The position numbers and the translations under genes are program-made. 64,000 nt of DNA from Lotus japonicus. Its lineage: Eukaryota; Streptophyta; Magnoliopsida; Fabales; Fabaceae. Shown piece by piece: positions 1 to 12,348 of the stretch (the first letter of the stretch is position 1; every line of letters starts with the position of its first letter). The notes beneath the pieces are model-generated. The model did not search any database. It was not told the DNA's origin and saw only the letters and a program-made list of their open reading frames with translations. The DNA is taken from the NCBI RefSeq assembly GCF_012489685.1, contig NC_080044.1:70728732-70792731 (forward strand). The letters are read 5' to 3'.

Positions 1-3000
1 TAATTCTCCACTTAATGTTCCAAACATATACGACGATGCTGAGTTAATAGGTAATTGTTTAGTTTTTGTTATCTAATAGAGGTTCCATGCGTAAGTTCAA
101 CCGAGCTGTAATGTAACGTTTCATTTGTGTGTTTACAGACGAGGTAGACCTTGGAGATGCATCTTTTCTGTGCAGAATTTGCCATGCTCAGATGTGGTAT
201 GAAGAACGAATAGACAAAAGTAAGCAGTCTAATAATCCCGAATTCTATCGGTGTTGTATGAAAGGAAAGGTGGTCTTACCATTTATATCTAAGCCGCCAC
301 TGTTGTTGTATAATTTGCTTCATGGTATAGATTCCCGATCAAAACACTTTAAGGATAATATTAGAGCATATAATAGTATGTTCGCCTTTACTTCAATTGG
401 TGGGAAGGTTGAATCCTCTTTGAACAATGGTGGAGGCCCCCCTCAATTTGTGTTGAGTGGCCAAAATTATCACAGAATTGGTACTCTATTACCTCAAGCC
501 GGTCAATCACCAAAATTTGCCCAACTTTATATCTATGACACACAGAATGAAAATTCCAATAGAATGAAGCCGTTTAAGTAAGTTTTTATATTCTATATAG
601 TAATTTATCTTTTTTTATCATTTTTACATGTAATATGTTGGCATGAAATTTAACAAGTGTTTTGGCCCATGTGCAGCTCAATGAACACAGCGGAGAATTT
701 GGATATATCATTAGTTGAGGATTTAAAGCAAATGATTGATGAGAACAATGTTTTAGCAAAATCATTTCGCAAAGTGCGAGATTATATCAATGAGAAAGAA
801 TCTTCGTCATTTGCTTTGAGACTTTTTCGGAAGCGAGGTAAGGACCCCCGAACATATAACCTTCCTACGTCTGACGAGATTGCAGCACTTATTGTAGGAG
901 ATTTTGATACAGTTGAAGTTGGTCGTGATATTATTGTCAAAAAAGATGGTGTCCTTTCTAGGATTCACGAAACTCATACTTCGTTTATTCCTTTACAATA
1001 TCCTTTGATATTTCCTTATGGCGAAGATGGTTGGCAAGAAGATATTCCTTTATCTGGTATTTCTGCTACTACTAGCTCTCGCTTGAAACCTCGCGTCACA
1101 TTGAGAGAATTCATAACATTCAGAATTCAAGAAAGGAATAATGAGTATGGGAATGTGGTTTTATGCAGAAGGCTTTTTCAACAATTTGTGGTTGATTGCT
1201 TTACTATGATTGAATCACAAAGGCTTTCATTTATTAGAAATAATCAAAAACTGATTCGAGCAGATTTTCTCAATGGCCTTGAAGAAGCAATGTCTAGAGG
1301 AGAAACTGATCCAAGTTTTTTAGGGACGCGTATTGTGCTCCCAGCATCCTTTATTGGTGGAAAACGCTATATGTTTGATTGTTGTCAGGATGCAATGGCT
1401 ATATGCAAGCGTTATGGTTATCCTGACCTTTTCATTACTGTCACCTGCAATTCTGCATGGAAAGAAATTGATAGATTTGTGCGACCACGAAATGTTCGTG
1501 CTGACGAACGTCCTGATGTTTGTTGTCGAGTGTTTAAAATCAAACTTGACCATTTAATAGCAACCTTGAAGAGTGGCATCATCTTCGGACCTTTGGATGC
1601 AGGTATGTTCCATTTATTTACTGTTTTCAAATTATAACTTATTGTATATATAGTTATTTGTATGTTTTTTTTCCAGGTATGTATACAATTGAATTCCAAA
1701 AAAGAGGATTACCCCATGCTCATATTTTGTTATGGCTTTCTAAAGAGAACAAATTAGTAACAACTTCTGACATTGATAAATGCATTTCTGCTGAGATTCC
1801 TGACCCAATATTATATCCTAAATTAAACAACGTTGTGTCTACTTACATGTTGCATGGGCCTTGTGGTTCGGGACATTACAAATCTCCTTGCATGACAGAT
1901 GGAAAGTGCAGTAAATTTTTTCCGAAAAAATTCCAAGAAAGCACTATAATTGATGATGATGGTTATCCTGTTTATAAAAGAAGAGACACTGGAGTTTATG
2001 TGGACAAGAAAGGTATTCGCATGGATAATAGTTTTGTTGTCCCTTATAATCCTCAATTACTCATGTTTATACAATGGTCATATCAATGTTGAATATTGCA
2101 ACAAGTCAAATGCAATCAAATATCTCTTCAAATATGTTAGCAAAGGGCCGGATAGAGTAAATGTTGAGATATCCAATCAGAACAAAGATTGCACGGAGAC
2201 TGAGGTCAAAGATGAAATTAAACAATATTATGATTGTAGATACCTTACTCCGTGTGAAGCAGTTTGGAGGACATTGAAATTATTTATTCATGTCAAATGG
2301 CCTTCGGTTAAAAAAGTGACATTTCATCTTCCCAAATAAACAAAGTGTTTGTTTTAAAGATCATGATGATTTAAAGCGCGTGGTAGACAAGGCTACTGAA
2401 AAAGACACTATGTTTATAGCTTGGATGAAAGCCAATTGTAAGTATGGTGAAGGAAAAGCGTTTACATATGCAGAGTTCCCATCCCATTTTGTATATGATG
2501 AAGACACTCATTCATGGCATCCCAAGGAAGAAAGGGACATCTATTGGAAGACTCCAATATATTCCTCATGGAGTTGGTGAACTTTATTACTTGAGAATTT
2601 TATTGACTCTACAGAAAGGTTGCACAAGTTGGGAGAGCATTCGCACTGTGGATGATGTTGAATATCCTACATTTCGTGACGCATGTTACGCCTTAGGATT
2701 ATAGCTGATGATAAGGAATTCTTAGATGCAATTACGGAAGCAAATGAATTAGCATCAGGTGTGTAACATCCAATTAATGTCTTTTATTTGTCATAAAATA
2801 CAGCACGAAATTTATATCAACTTCCTCTGTTGTTCATGATAGTATTATCTAATTACCATATATATTTTTGTAGGTACCCAGCTGCGAAAGTTCTTTGTAA
2901 TGTTGCTTACAACAAACACAATGAGCAAACCTGAATTTGTGTGGGAAAAGTCTTGGAGAATTTTGTCTGACAGTATAGTTTATGAAAGGAGGAAAAAGCT

Positions 3001-4756
3001 GCGCAATTCAGGTTTGGAAATTTTTTTTATCGAAATTATGTTAATGTATATATTTGCATGAGATAATTATTGGGGTTTTTTTTGGTGTAGATCTTCATAT
3101 AAATGATGATGATTTAAAGAATCTTTGTTTAATAGAATTGGAGAAACTACTGCATATGAATGGAAGATCTTTAAAAGATTATCCATGCTTACCATTTCCA
3201 CACTTATTTGATGACTCCCAATTTGAGAACAAATTTGTAGCGGATGAATTGAATTATGATAAAGCTGAAATGGAAGATTTGCACAAATCATTACTCAATT
3301 CATTAACTGCTGAACAACATAAGATATACAAATCCATAATGGATGCAGTTATGAATAGAGCTGGAGGTCTCTTTTTCTTATATGGTTTTGGAGGTACTGG
3401 TAAGACCTATTTGTGGAATACATTATCAGCTGCTGTTAGGGCACAAGGGTTGATTGTATTAAATGTTGCTTCAAGTGGTATTGCTTCTTTGCTTTTACCT
3501 GGTGGCAGAACTGCACATTCTAGGTTTTCTATTCCAATTTCTATAAAAGAGAGTTCAACTTGCAATGTATCACAAGGTTCTTTAAAGGCAGAGTTGTTAC
3601 AAAAAACAAGTTTGATCATATGGGATGAAGCACCCATGCTCAATAAATGGTGTTTTGAAGCATTGGACCGGACTTTAAATGATATAATGAAGTCGCATCA
3701 AAGTGTTGATAGTGGCATGCCTTTTGGGGGTAAAGTGGTGGTTTTGGGTGGAGATTTTAGGCAAATTTTGCCAGTTATTCAGAAAGGAAGTCGTTCTGAA
3801 ATTGTTAGTGCCACAATCAATTCGTCTTATCTTTGGAAGCAATGTCATGTGCTAAAACTTACCAAAAACATGAGGCTTATTAGCTCAAAATGTCATGATG
3901 AAAAGATTGAAATTAAAAGGTTTGCTGACTGGCTATTAGACATTGGTGACGGAAAGGTGAATACAATTGATGCAGAAGATTCTACAATTCAGATTCCAGA
4001 TGATCTTCTTATTCTTGACTCTGATAATCCAATTCAAAGTTTGATTGACTTTGCTTACCCTCAAATGCTGCAAAATTTGAATGAAAAGAATTACAAATTC
4101 TTTGAAGATAGGGCTATTTTGGCTCCTACATTAGAAAGTGTAGAAATTATTAATACTGAAATGCTAGGTAAAATTCCAGGTGAGATTAAAGAATATTTGA
4201 GTTGTGATACAACTTGCAGGTCAGATGAAGACTCAGAGGTCGAAGCAGAATGGTTCACAACTGAGTTCCTCAATAATATTCAATGTTCCGGTATACCAAA
4301 TCACAAATTGAGTTTGAAAGTGGGTGTCCCTATTATGTTGTTGCGCAACATTGACCAAGCAGGTGGACTTTGTAATGGTACTAGAATGATTGTTAAAGAT
4401 ATGGGAAAAAATGTTATTGTTGCCAATGTAGTATCAGGGAAGCAGTTAGGTGAGAAGGTTCTTATATCAAGAATGGATTTAGTACCTACAGACTCTGGTT
4501 TACCATTTAAATTTGTCAGGAGACAGTTTCCCATTGCTTTATGTTTTGCAATGACGATTAATAAAAGTCAAGGTCAGACGCTTTTCATGTCGGTTTGTAT
4601 TTGCCTAAGCCAGTATTTACTCATGGACAGTTATATGTTGCCTTATCAAGAGTAAAGTCCAGAAAAGGTCTCAAAATTTTATTGTTAGATGAAGATGGAT
4701 TAATCTCAAAGGTCACCAAAAATGTGGTATACAATGAAGTTTTTCAAAACGTTTGA
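1..4756 (+). pseudogene. Helitron Rep/PIF1-like helicase, decayed, 5' end outside window
   Basis: This is the transposase gene of a rolling-circle Helitron element, broken by frameshifts. Inferred exons are about 129-580, 677-1602, 1677-2758, 2874-3011 and 3091-4756, joined across GT-AG introns that restore frame. The Rep endonuclease part shows the HUH motif (PHAH, near 1712-1723) and two tyrosines in a KYxxxKY arrangement (codons at about 2121 and 2133), the expected Y2 catalytic pair. The C-terminal part is a PIF1-family helicase with Walker A GGTGKT (about 3390-3407), Walker B IIWDEAP, and a late NKSQGQT motif. Frame is lost near 2065, 2337, 2520, 2700 and 4590; the reading continues in another frame each time. 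The gene probably starts upstream of base 1. Helitron termini (5' TC, 3' hairpin plus CTRR) were not identified. It is very unlikely to be functional. Confidence 0.9.
3091..4756 (+). pseudogene. PIF1-like helicase exon of the Helitron
   Basis: This is the last and best preserved exon of the Helitron protein. It reads open from the exon start to about 4590. It carries the nucleotide-binding GFGGTGKT loop, the WDEAPM Walker B segment and the GGDFRQ motif typical of PIF1 helicases in plant Helitrons. Near 4590 a frameshift moves the C-terminal segment (YVALSRVKSRKGL) into another frame; it then runs to a stop at 4754-4756. An independent cellular PIF1 gene is unlikely because the Rep endonuclease lies directly upstream in the same orientation. 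Confidence 0.88.
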
Positions 4757-5627
4757 AGAACCATCATATATGAAATACTGTAAGTTTTAAAATCTTACTC
4801 TTATATGTATTAAATTATAACATTGTTGTAAGGATATCATTTCAATATCTTTTTTATATATGTTTGTCATGTTTTTGCAGACAATTACGTGGTCAAAACA
4901 GTTTGGGGGGCTCTCTTAAAATCATATGTGTAATTTTGTGGCAGTTCCATGTTGTCCACTTCCCATTGATCCAGTACATTAACTATTTTAGTTTTCCATC
5001 TATATTCTGTAATAAGCCAAATACTCTAATCTGTTATCTAATGCCAGACATATTGTATCTACTACTATTAAGTTGAAAAAACTTATGTCAAGATGCTTCA
5101 GGTTGCAATCTATATCCTAATATACTGCCCATGTAGTGATGCCAAATAAAATCAGTATTTCCAAGTCTTTTTGATAAACACCTTTCACCGACTGAGAGGC
5201 TCAGGTAATAATTCATGCTTAAGAAAGGCCACCAAATCAAAGAAGGTCAATTAATTCATGATATATGGTATAATCAATAAACCTGTTTCCTTTCTTTGTC
5301 AGTATATTTTTTCAAACATTACACAGTCAAATATAAATGCTGCAATAAGGGCAACCCCGTTTTTACGAATTCCCAACTCTGACACAACGTCTACTAATTA
5401 TTTCAGCCACCCAAAAGTAGAATTGGTAGTAAACGGTTTGATGGCTAATTGGAAATAACTTAAGTTCTGCTTGAGGCTCTGCAAAAAGGTATGCATGTTT
5501 TTTTAACTTTGACTCCAATATTCAACTGTGCCAGCATATCATAGACACCCATTGTAGCAACTACTTATAATCCTTTGTATACACACCGGAGTGCAGTGAG
5601 TTCATTCCACATATCCAAAATCAACTG
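4757..5627. other. Helitron 3' flank, no gene seen
   Basis: This AT-rich stretch lies between the end of the Helitron helicase and the assembly gap. It has only short unconvincing reading frames. It may hold the non-coding 3' end of the Helitron. No copia coding sequence, LTR end or target-site copy of the downstream retroelements is recognisable here, so the left junction of the retroelement array is not in this sequence. Confidence 0.5.
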
Positions 5628-5727
5628 NNNNNNNNNNNNNNNNNNNNNNNNNNNNNNNNNNNNNNNNNNNNNNNNNNNNNNNNNNNNNNNNNNNNNNNNN
5701 NNNNNNNNNNNNNNNNNNNNNNNNNNN
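5628..5727. other. Assembly gap (100 N)
   Basis: One hundred N bases, a conventional size for a gap of unknown length. The gap removes the first approximately 1,010 bases (plus-strand order) of the leftmost LTR, judged by alignment of base 5728 to base 13360 in the next LTR. It must also hide whatever lies to the left of that LTR, including the rest of the copia element into which the array was inserted. Confidence 0.97.
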
Positions 5728-5756
5728 TTAGAGTCGAACATACGGACGTTGCGCGC

Positions 5757-6073
5757 GTCTAATGACTATCGCCGAATCGATCCAATCCCTCGGATTGAAT
5801 ATAAGGATCCGCGCGTGTCGAAATATTATCGCTGAATCGGTCCAATCCCTCGGATTGAACTCACGGACTCACGCGAGTTTATATGGCGATGGCTGAATCG
5901 ATCCAATCCATCGGATTGAATATAAGGATTCACGCGTGCCCGAGTGACTACCGCCGAATCGATCCAATCCCTCGGATTGAATATAAGGATTCACGCGTGT
6001 CAAACGATTATTGCCGAATCGGTCCAACCCGTCGGGTTGAACATAAGGATTCGCGCCCGTTAAGCCGAAGATA
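5757..6073. repeat. 60-63 bp tandem repeat in LTR 1 (five stem-bearing units)
   Basis: Units contain a short inverted repeat of the form CAATCC-CTC-GGATTG followed by a conserved AAGGATTC segment. The last unit has CAACCC...GGGTTG instead, so both sides of the stem changed together. The first units of the array are missing because of the gap. Confidence 0.85.
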
Positions 6074-7895
6074 ATGTCGATTATGCGACAAAATGAATTA
6101 ATCAAAAGAAGAAAGAATGAACTTGGAACTCATAGTTCCCGGCTAAACTTTAGATAGCCAAACAATAAACTGCTCATCGAGCGAAGAGTACCGAAGTACT
6201 TGGAAACTTATAATTTCCGGCTAAACTTTAGATAGCCAAACAATAAACTGCTCATCGAGCAAAAGAGTATCAACATACTCGGAAACTTGTAAGTTTCTTC
6301 TAAACTTGGACTCGGCGACCCTTCTCATCTTTCAAACTAATATTCAAGCTCCAAGCTCTTATCTAAGGTTGTTACCATTATTCAATGGTTTTAGAGATTG
6401 ATTAATGTCTTATGAGTTTTCCTTGAGAAAATAGGTTTCTTTTTAATCTTATAATACTTCCTATAAGTTTCAGGGATCCCATAATCCCAAAACAATTCCT
6501 TGAGAAGGTCTCGATCCATTAAAACATAACAAGGTCCGAACTCCGTTCGTCCTTTCGAACTCTCTCAAAAATCTCATAAAATTCGGCATGACTTGCCCGT
6601 TATCCTCACTCATCAGTATCACAGATATAAGTGGAATAGCATAACTAAATCAGCGCAATCAATAAGCATAAACAGCATATTCCAACACATCCTAGATTAA
6701 CCAGCAAACGGCCGAAGCCTCTCAGAAAACATTTTTCCATAAAGCGATAAACAATATCCAAGCAATATTCAATATCAACACAATAACCCAGTCGAATTGA
6801 TCGACGCCTACAAGGAAATAGCTAGTAAGTAAGTTGCCCTAACCTCGAGTTGTTCTAGTCTCGCGGTGCAGGTCTCGCTCACAAGCTTGTTCAGTCAAGC
6901 CCAAGGTTTCCACAAACGAACCTTAGAGCAAACAAAGCAGAAATCAATCAAATTAAGTCGACATAATCGAAAATACTAACTAGAGTTAGACAAAGCTCAA
7001 GAAACTTCAGAGTACAACACTTAGGCACGAATGAAAGGGCTTTCCCCGAATGGATGAGTTTTGACTCGATTCAAGTTTTGTGCAAAAACACTTTATTCGC
7101 TAAAACGTGCATAACTCGAGCTACAGAACTCGGAATGACACGAAACCGGCGCCAAAATTTCGACAATTGAAAGAGCTACGCAATGTCTCAGGTCATAGAG
7201 ACCCAAAAATTATTTTTGGACACGGTACCCAAGCAAATAGGTTTCGGCCACTATGGAAAAATAGGGTTTTCCGAACTTTTTCTTCGATCTAAATCAATTC
7301 CTAGGTATTCTTAGGCGATATCTAGGCCAGGGAAACTCTCAGAAAAATTATCGGGTTAAAAACTGTCGCAGGGGTATTTTTGGTCAATATTTTTAGCTCA
7401 GAATTCAAAACTGAATTTCGAAAAACAAATTGGATGGGAATGTCAACAACGACGTTTATGACGACTAATCCTACTAGCACTAAGCTCAATCGTCAGTTTT
7501 AAGCGTAAAGAACGAAACTTTGCCCAGAAATGGGTATTTGATGCAAAAATTGATTCCGGCGGCATTTCGTCGACATCTGACAAAATCTAATCCGCAGAAC
7601 ACGCTCAGAAGCATGCAGGGAATAAGTTTAGACACTGAAATCAGCTTATTTGAACAGTTTTACAAAAAGCTCAAAACTTTGAGCACAGAAAGACATAGAA
7701 GAAGTCGACAGATCTGACGATCAGAAGTGAGAGATAGTAACTATACCTCGATGTCTTCGATTAGCAACGAACGGTGAAGCAATCGGGCAAGAAACGGCGA
7801 AAATCACTTCTCCTCTTTCTCTCCTCCAAGCTCTCGGCCACTCCCTCTCCAAATGGCAATTTTTTGTTTTTTTTTTTTTTTTTCATTTTTCATAC

Positions 7896-7903
7896 TATAT
7901 ATA
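7896..7903 (-). promoter_or_regulatory. TATA box of LTR 1
   Basis: The minus strand reads CTATATATAG just upstream of a T-rich tract and a CT-rich leader. The position is about 0.77 kb inside the 5' edge of the LTR in sense orientation, which fits a U3 promoter. The role is inferred from motif and position only. Confidence 0.55.
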
Positions 7904-8669
7904 GGAAATGGAAAACGCGGAAAAAATGAAAATTTCGCGATTCCGATTTTTCCTACTGATTCCAACGTATTTTAGACACAATATTCTTCCCGCTGAATCT
8001 TCTAATTCTTCAAAGAAATATCAGTATGATTTTTGGTTTTCGAGGCTTGTTTTTAATGTCTACCGGCATTAAAAATGCACTTTATGCACTTTATGATATT
8101 GACCTCGGATGCAGAAACTTCCTTCTGAAGAAAGATTTGGAACGTCGATTAGAGTGAGCGTCCGCGGATGAAATCTTTATTTGAAGCCCCGAGTAGAAAA
8201 GTCTCCATCGTCCGTCGATTTTAGGGTTTCTGAACTATCAGGGATTCCGTTTCGGGCAAACTTCCGAGTATCGGAATCAGACGTTCGTACATCCTAGAGT
8301 TTCGTATCGAAACGCTCGTTTTGGAAAGGAATAAGAGAAAGTCTTATTTTCCTCTAGAAGATTTTTGGAAAATTTCCTATAGTGTTCCAAAGCTGGAAGT
8401 TTGTTGGAAATTATATTCCTATAGTGTTCCAAAGCTGGAACATAGTTTTGTTTCCTAAAGTTCTTGTCCTAGGTTTTAAATGCGAATATTAGTCGTGCTA
8501 TAACTCTTATCGACTTTGATACAATCTTTAGCTTTTCTTGAACTTTCTCCTTCACAAATTCATTCCATCCATTTACCCCTTGTTCAGGTTTTCCCTTCAC
8601 GTTACATCAAATTAATCGTGAAAAGAAATTTTATTCGGTTTATTCCAACTCAAAAACTTGGGTCTCACA

Positions 8670-10941
8670 TTACTACCCTCCAAAAAGAAAGTTTCGTCCT
8701 CGAAACTTAGGGTTCAGCAAAAACTCCGAATATTATTCCTTGGTCTCTTCATCTAACTCCCATATAGCACCATGAAATCAATCTTCTACTTAGTCACCCT
8801 TCAAATTAAACCTCGACTTGAGCCTTAATACCTAGTGCATCACTAGACTCATTCCCTTTAACATCAACTTTATCAACAACTTATAAGCAAATCTTCATCT
8901 TAATATCTAACAACCCATTATTGACATCTCTTTCTTCAAAACTTTCCTTACTCAAACTAATTTACACTTATTGAAATCCTTAACACTTCGCACAAATCAG
9001 AACTCATCCCCTAGAAGATTAAATCATAACTATAACCTCAAAGGACTTAACTAGTCATTTTATCATCCGATCCTTCAACCTCCCGAGATTTAACTGTTAT
9101 CGTAACCGCTAACACCACTAAATTCCTTATGCGTACATGAATCTCAGCTCACTAGGTCAACCTTAGCCCTAGGATCCTCATTCAACTTAGTAGAATTCAT
9201 TGGTTAACTCTAGTATACCTCATCAGAATCCATAACAAGGTTCCATTCACTCTTAGACTCTATGAAACTTGCCCAAATATAACGACTTCAAGTATTCATC
9301 TTAATACTAGCACTTTCCTTTCTGTATCTCAATCACCATCTCGTCAATCAATTTCTTAATCTCTCAATCAAGTTCTGACAAACTTCGAGTCCTACACACC
9401 TTAGACAGAAATCCATAGATTTAAAACCTAAACCTTCACCAAGTTTGGTCCTCTAATGGCCTTTAAATCCTTCAATACTTCTTAAGTGAATATCCATTTC
9501 TTAAAACTAAAAACTCCTTCGCTTACACAAACGACCTGATAAGTGTCGTCATGCTTTCACACTCACAACTTGATCCTGATATCCATAATCATAACTTACT
9601 ATGCTAACATCATTCAAATCTTATCACATGGTTCATTATGTCCGCAATCCCATAATCAACATCAATCGATCACCAACTTATAACCAACCTTAACACTCTA
9701 CACAACTCCGAATTCCTTTACTTCAAGATCTCTCTTATACTGTACCTCAATGGTCTTAACCCGCAACTCATCTTCAGATCTCTAATCTTCTAAGATTCAA
9801 ATCCTATTATCACACCTACAACCATAAGATCTCCTACTCGTACGTGATTCTCAACTCTCAAGGTCAATCTTAACCCTAAGATTTCAATCCAACTTAGTAA
9901 ATCTCACTTAGTAATCTTAGCATGTTTTCCTGAAATCCATGTCAACAATCCCAAGTATTCACTTATGCTAAAACTTTCTTTTTCTAACTTAATCATTGAT
10001 TCAACACTTAGTCACTCCAGCAAACTCCTGACAATTCTCTAAGTCTTACACATTCAAGTTAAACTTCATGGGCTTAAAATCTAAACTTTTATCTAGTTTG
10101 CATCGGTAATGTCCTTTGACCCTTCAACACTTTTCAAGTGAAAATTCATCTCTTAAGACTATAATGTCTCCACAAATTAATCATGCACTTAGCAAAACTT
10201 ATTCCTCGAACTCGACTACAACAATCTAGTTCAAAGTTAATTCTTCTCAATCTTGCTACTATCAAGCTATCATCTATAACCTGATTAAATCCAACCTATT
10301 TAGTCTCTAACAATTCCACTCAGTAATCACATAACCTATGACTTCATAACTTCCGAGAAAATACCTAATATTTTTCCAACATTAAATCTCTTGACTTAGT
10401 CTACCTCTACTTGGAGTAATCACACGAACTAACCAATTAATTTATATACGACAATCATCAACTTCCAAAGATTTAAATCTTAATCTTTTACAATCAAGTG
10501 CTTAACACGAACTTTCCTCCCAAATCCGACTAAACCTCGATCAATTCAAATTCATCTTACACATCCTTCTATCAAAGTCCATTACCAGTTCTGATTCCGA
10601 ATATCACCCCCTCAATATTAAGTTGATCAAGCCTAATACATCGAAGGTGAAATTTAGAAAAACCCACTGGAACAGTCAATGAGTTCCTATCATCCAGTAG
10701 TCACAATTACCCTGATATTAAATCCTCAATGATGCCGCTACGGAACTACACACTCTCGACACCATACGTATACTATCCATACGGAATCTCTCGGAGATTC
10801 ATTCTTCAGCTTCTAGCTCCTTTGTTAAACGCATCGGTGCCATACTACTTTTCTAGGCTTAACGCGTTATTCTAAACCTCGTGTAACTTCTATAGTTTAA
10901 ACACGAGCAACGGTCAAATAAAGTATTATTAGGCGTAATAA
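8670..10941 (-). other. Non-coding internal segment, first copy
   Basis: This 2.27 kb lies where pol would be in an autonomous gypsy element, but no protease, reverse transcriptase, RNase H or integrase motif can be read on either strand. The plus strand is rich in A, C and T and poor in G, so the element's RNA would be poor in C. A diverged internal duplication is visible: the stretch around 9133-9525 resembles that around 9841-10170 at an offset of about 660-710 bases. The first bases (8670-8690) form the polypurine tract when read on the minus strand (GGAGGG), directly beside the LTR. Confidence 0.75.
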
Positions 10942-12192
10942 CTATAAAGTCAAAGCTCGACAGTAAAGGCAAGTTAGGTGTGTTGCACGTTCTACGAGAG
11001 TAATAAAGCATGTTATCCTAGAATGAGAAGGAATAGTTAGAAGGTTACCATCGTTCGTGCGCTCTCCTCTGACTAGTCTACCAGCTCCCTCGCCGCACGA
11101 GACATAGACTCCTCCCCGTGCAGCAGGATGTCTTCCTCTCACCGTAGGCACAGATGGCTCAACCCTGGTTACATTGCAATCCTTGGCTTGATGCCCCGGA
11201 CGGTTGCAATTGAAACATAGAGGTCCCCCGTCTGGACACTTGTTAGAGTAGTGCCCCACCTTCTTGCACCTGTAACACGTTACTCCTTGGCCCGAAGTCT
11301 TGTTTCCTGTTCCTCCGGTAGCATTTATGGGCTTATACTGCCCCGAGGTAAAACCTTCCCTCAAAGGGCGTTGATACGGCTTCTTCTGTTGGAATTTACC
11401 TCTTCCTTTATAGTTCTGAGGACCTGACCTTACTGGTCCTCCAGTTCCAGCACGATTCAACCTCTTGTTCTTCATTAACTCCACTTCTGTGGCTTTCTCA
11501 ACCAAGGACTGGAAGCGCATGATTCCCAACGGTTTCACTGAGTCCTCAATGTCAGGCCTCAGCCCATTCACAAAGCGTTTGCACATGTAGGGTTCATCAA
11601 CCCCATTGCGGAAGAATCGAAAGTGTTTGGCCAACGATTCCAGCTTAGCAGCATATTCCGGAATGGACATGCTACCCTGACGAAGAGTCAGAAACTGTGC
11701 CTCACGCTCGTCACGAGCACTATCTGGAAAATACTTCTCCAGAAAAGCAGCACGAAATGAAGCCCAGTTCACTTCCACATTATTTGCTTCCATCATTCCT
11801 CTGGTACCCCTCCACCAGTACTCAGCATCGCCCAGCAGCAGATAAGTTGCCAGGCCCACCTTGGCCCCTTCACTAGTCTGTAGTACTTCGAAAATCTTCT
11901 CAATCTCTTGGATCCATAGATCCGCATTGTCCGGGTCAGTCCCACCTGTGAACTTGGGTGGATCCTGCCTTCTAAAATCATTCAATCCCCTATTCTGGTC
12001 CAGGGCTACCTCCCTCTCACGCTTATGTCGCTCACGTTCAGCTTTGTCAGCACGCAACTGAGCGTTCTCCGCAGTTTGATTTGTCATTGCCTGGGCCATA
12101 GCAGTCATTGCCCCAGCGAGTTGGTTCATGTTCTCCATGTTCTGTTTAGTTAAACAAACAGTTAGTACTAACCATAAGATAGCATCTAGCAT
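10942..12192 (-). CDS. gag: Gag protein of the gypsy-type element, first copy
   Basis: This codes for the structural Gag polyprotein, which would assemble the particle that packages retrotransposon RNA. The open frame is 416 codons. An internal Met at 12138 (codon 19, followed by ENMNQ) is the more likely start, because the first 18 residues look like translated leader. A charged N-terminal segment precedes the retrotransposon Gag core (DPPKFTGG, then WI.EIEKIF and AEYWWRG). Two CCHC zinc knuckles follow (CYRCKKVGHYSNKC and CFNCNRPGHQAKDC). After the knuckles the frame runs about 70 codons to a stop instead of entering a protease. The sequence is identical to the second copy by eye. It resembles Gag of Del/Tekay-type chromoviruses; the lineage is an inference. 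Confidence 0.92.
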   Translation of the reverse strand: MLDAILWLVLTVCLTKQNMENMNQLAGAMTAMAQAMTNQTAENAQLRADKAERERHKREREVALDQNRGLNDFRRQDPPKFTGGTDPDNADLWIQEIEKIFEVLQTSEGAKVGLATYLLLGDAEYWWRGTRGMMEANNVEVNWASFRAAFLEKYFPDSARDEREAQFLTLRQGSMSIPEYAAKLESLAKHFRFFRNGVDEPYMCKRFVNGLRPDIEDSVKPLGIMRFQSLVEKATEVELMKNKRLNRAGTGGPVRSGPQNYKGRGKFQQKKPYQRPLREGFTSGQYKPINATGGTGNKTSGQGVTCYRCKKVGHYSNKCPDGGPLCFNCNRPGHQAKDCNVTRVEPSVPTVRGRHPAARGGVYVSCGEGAGRLVRGERTNDGNLLTIPSHSRITCFITLVERATHLTCLYCRALTL

Positions 12193-12336
12193 AACTATAC
12201 AATATGATTAAGTACTAACTTCAATCAATTCTAAGCGAAAAATCGCTTGGCAGACAATCAATTTTTTACTCTTTGCAGATTCACACAACCTAGCACAGAA
12301 GACCTATTCCCCAAAGACTCCCGAAAGACTCGACAA

Positions 12337-12348
12337 GCTCTGATACCA
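12337..12348 (-). promoter_or_regulatory. Primer-binding site (tRNA-iMet), first copy
   Basis: The minus strand reads TGGTATCAGAGC, the standard complement of the 3' end of plant initiator Met-tRNA. It is separated from the LTR edge at 12352 by three bases. It fixes the sense strand of the element as minus and the LTR boundary as TGTAACACC. Confidence 0.92.

Larger units (their letters stand above)
5728..8669 (-). repeat. LTR copy 1, truncated by the gap
   Basis: This is the same sequence as the LTRs at 12352-16295 and 19975-23917 but lacks about 1,010 bases at its low-coordinate end, lost in the gap. It retains the last five units of the 60-63 bp repeat, the 79 bp repeats, the T-rich tract and the ...GGTCTCACA terminus. 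It differs from the other two mainly by single-base changes in homopolymer runs plus one C/A substitution near 5888. Confidence 0.93.

Noticed and set aside
5869..6105. Reading frames on both strands in the LTR repeat block (also at 13500 and 21123)
   Set aside because: They come from the 60-63 bp repeats being near a multiple of three; no protein family resemblance.
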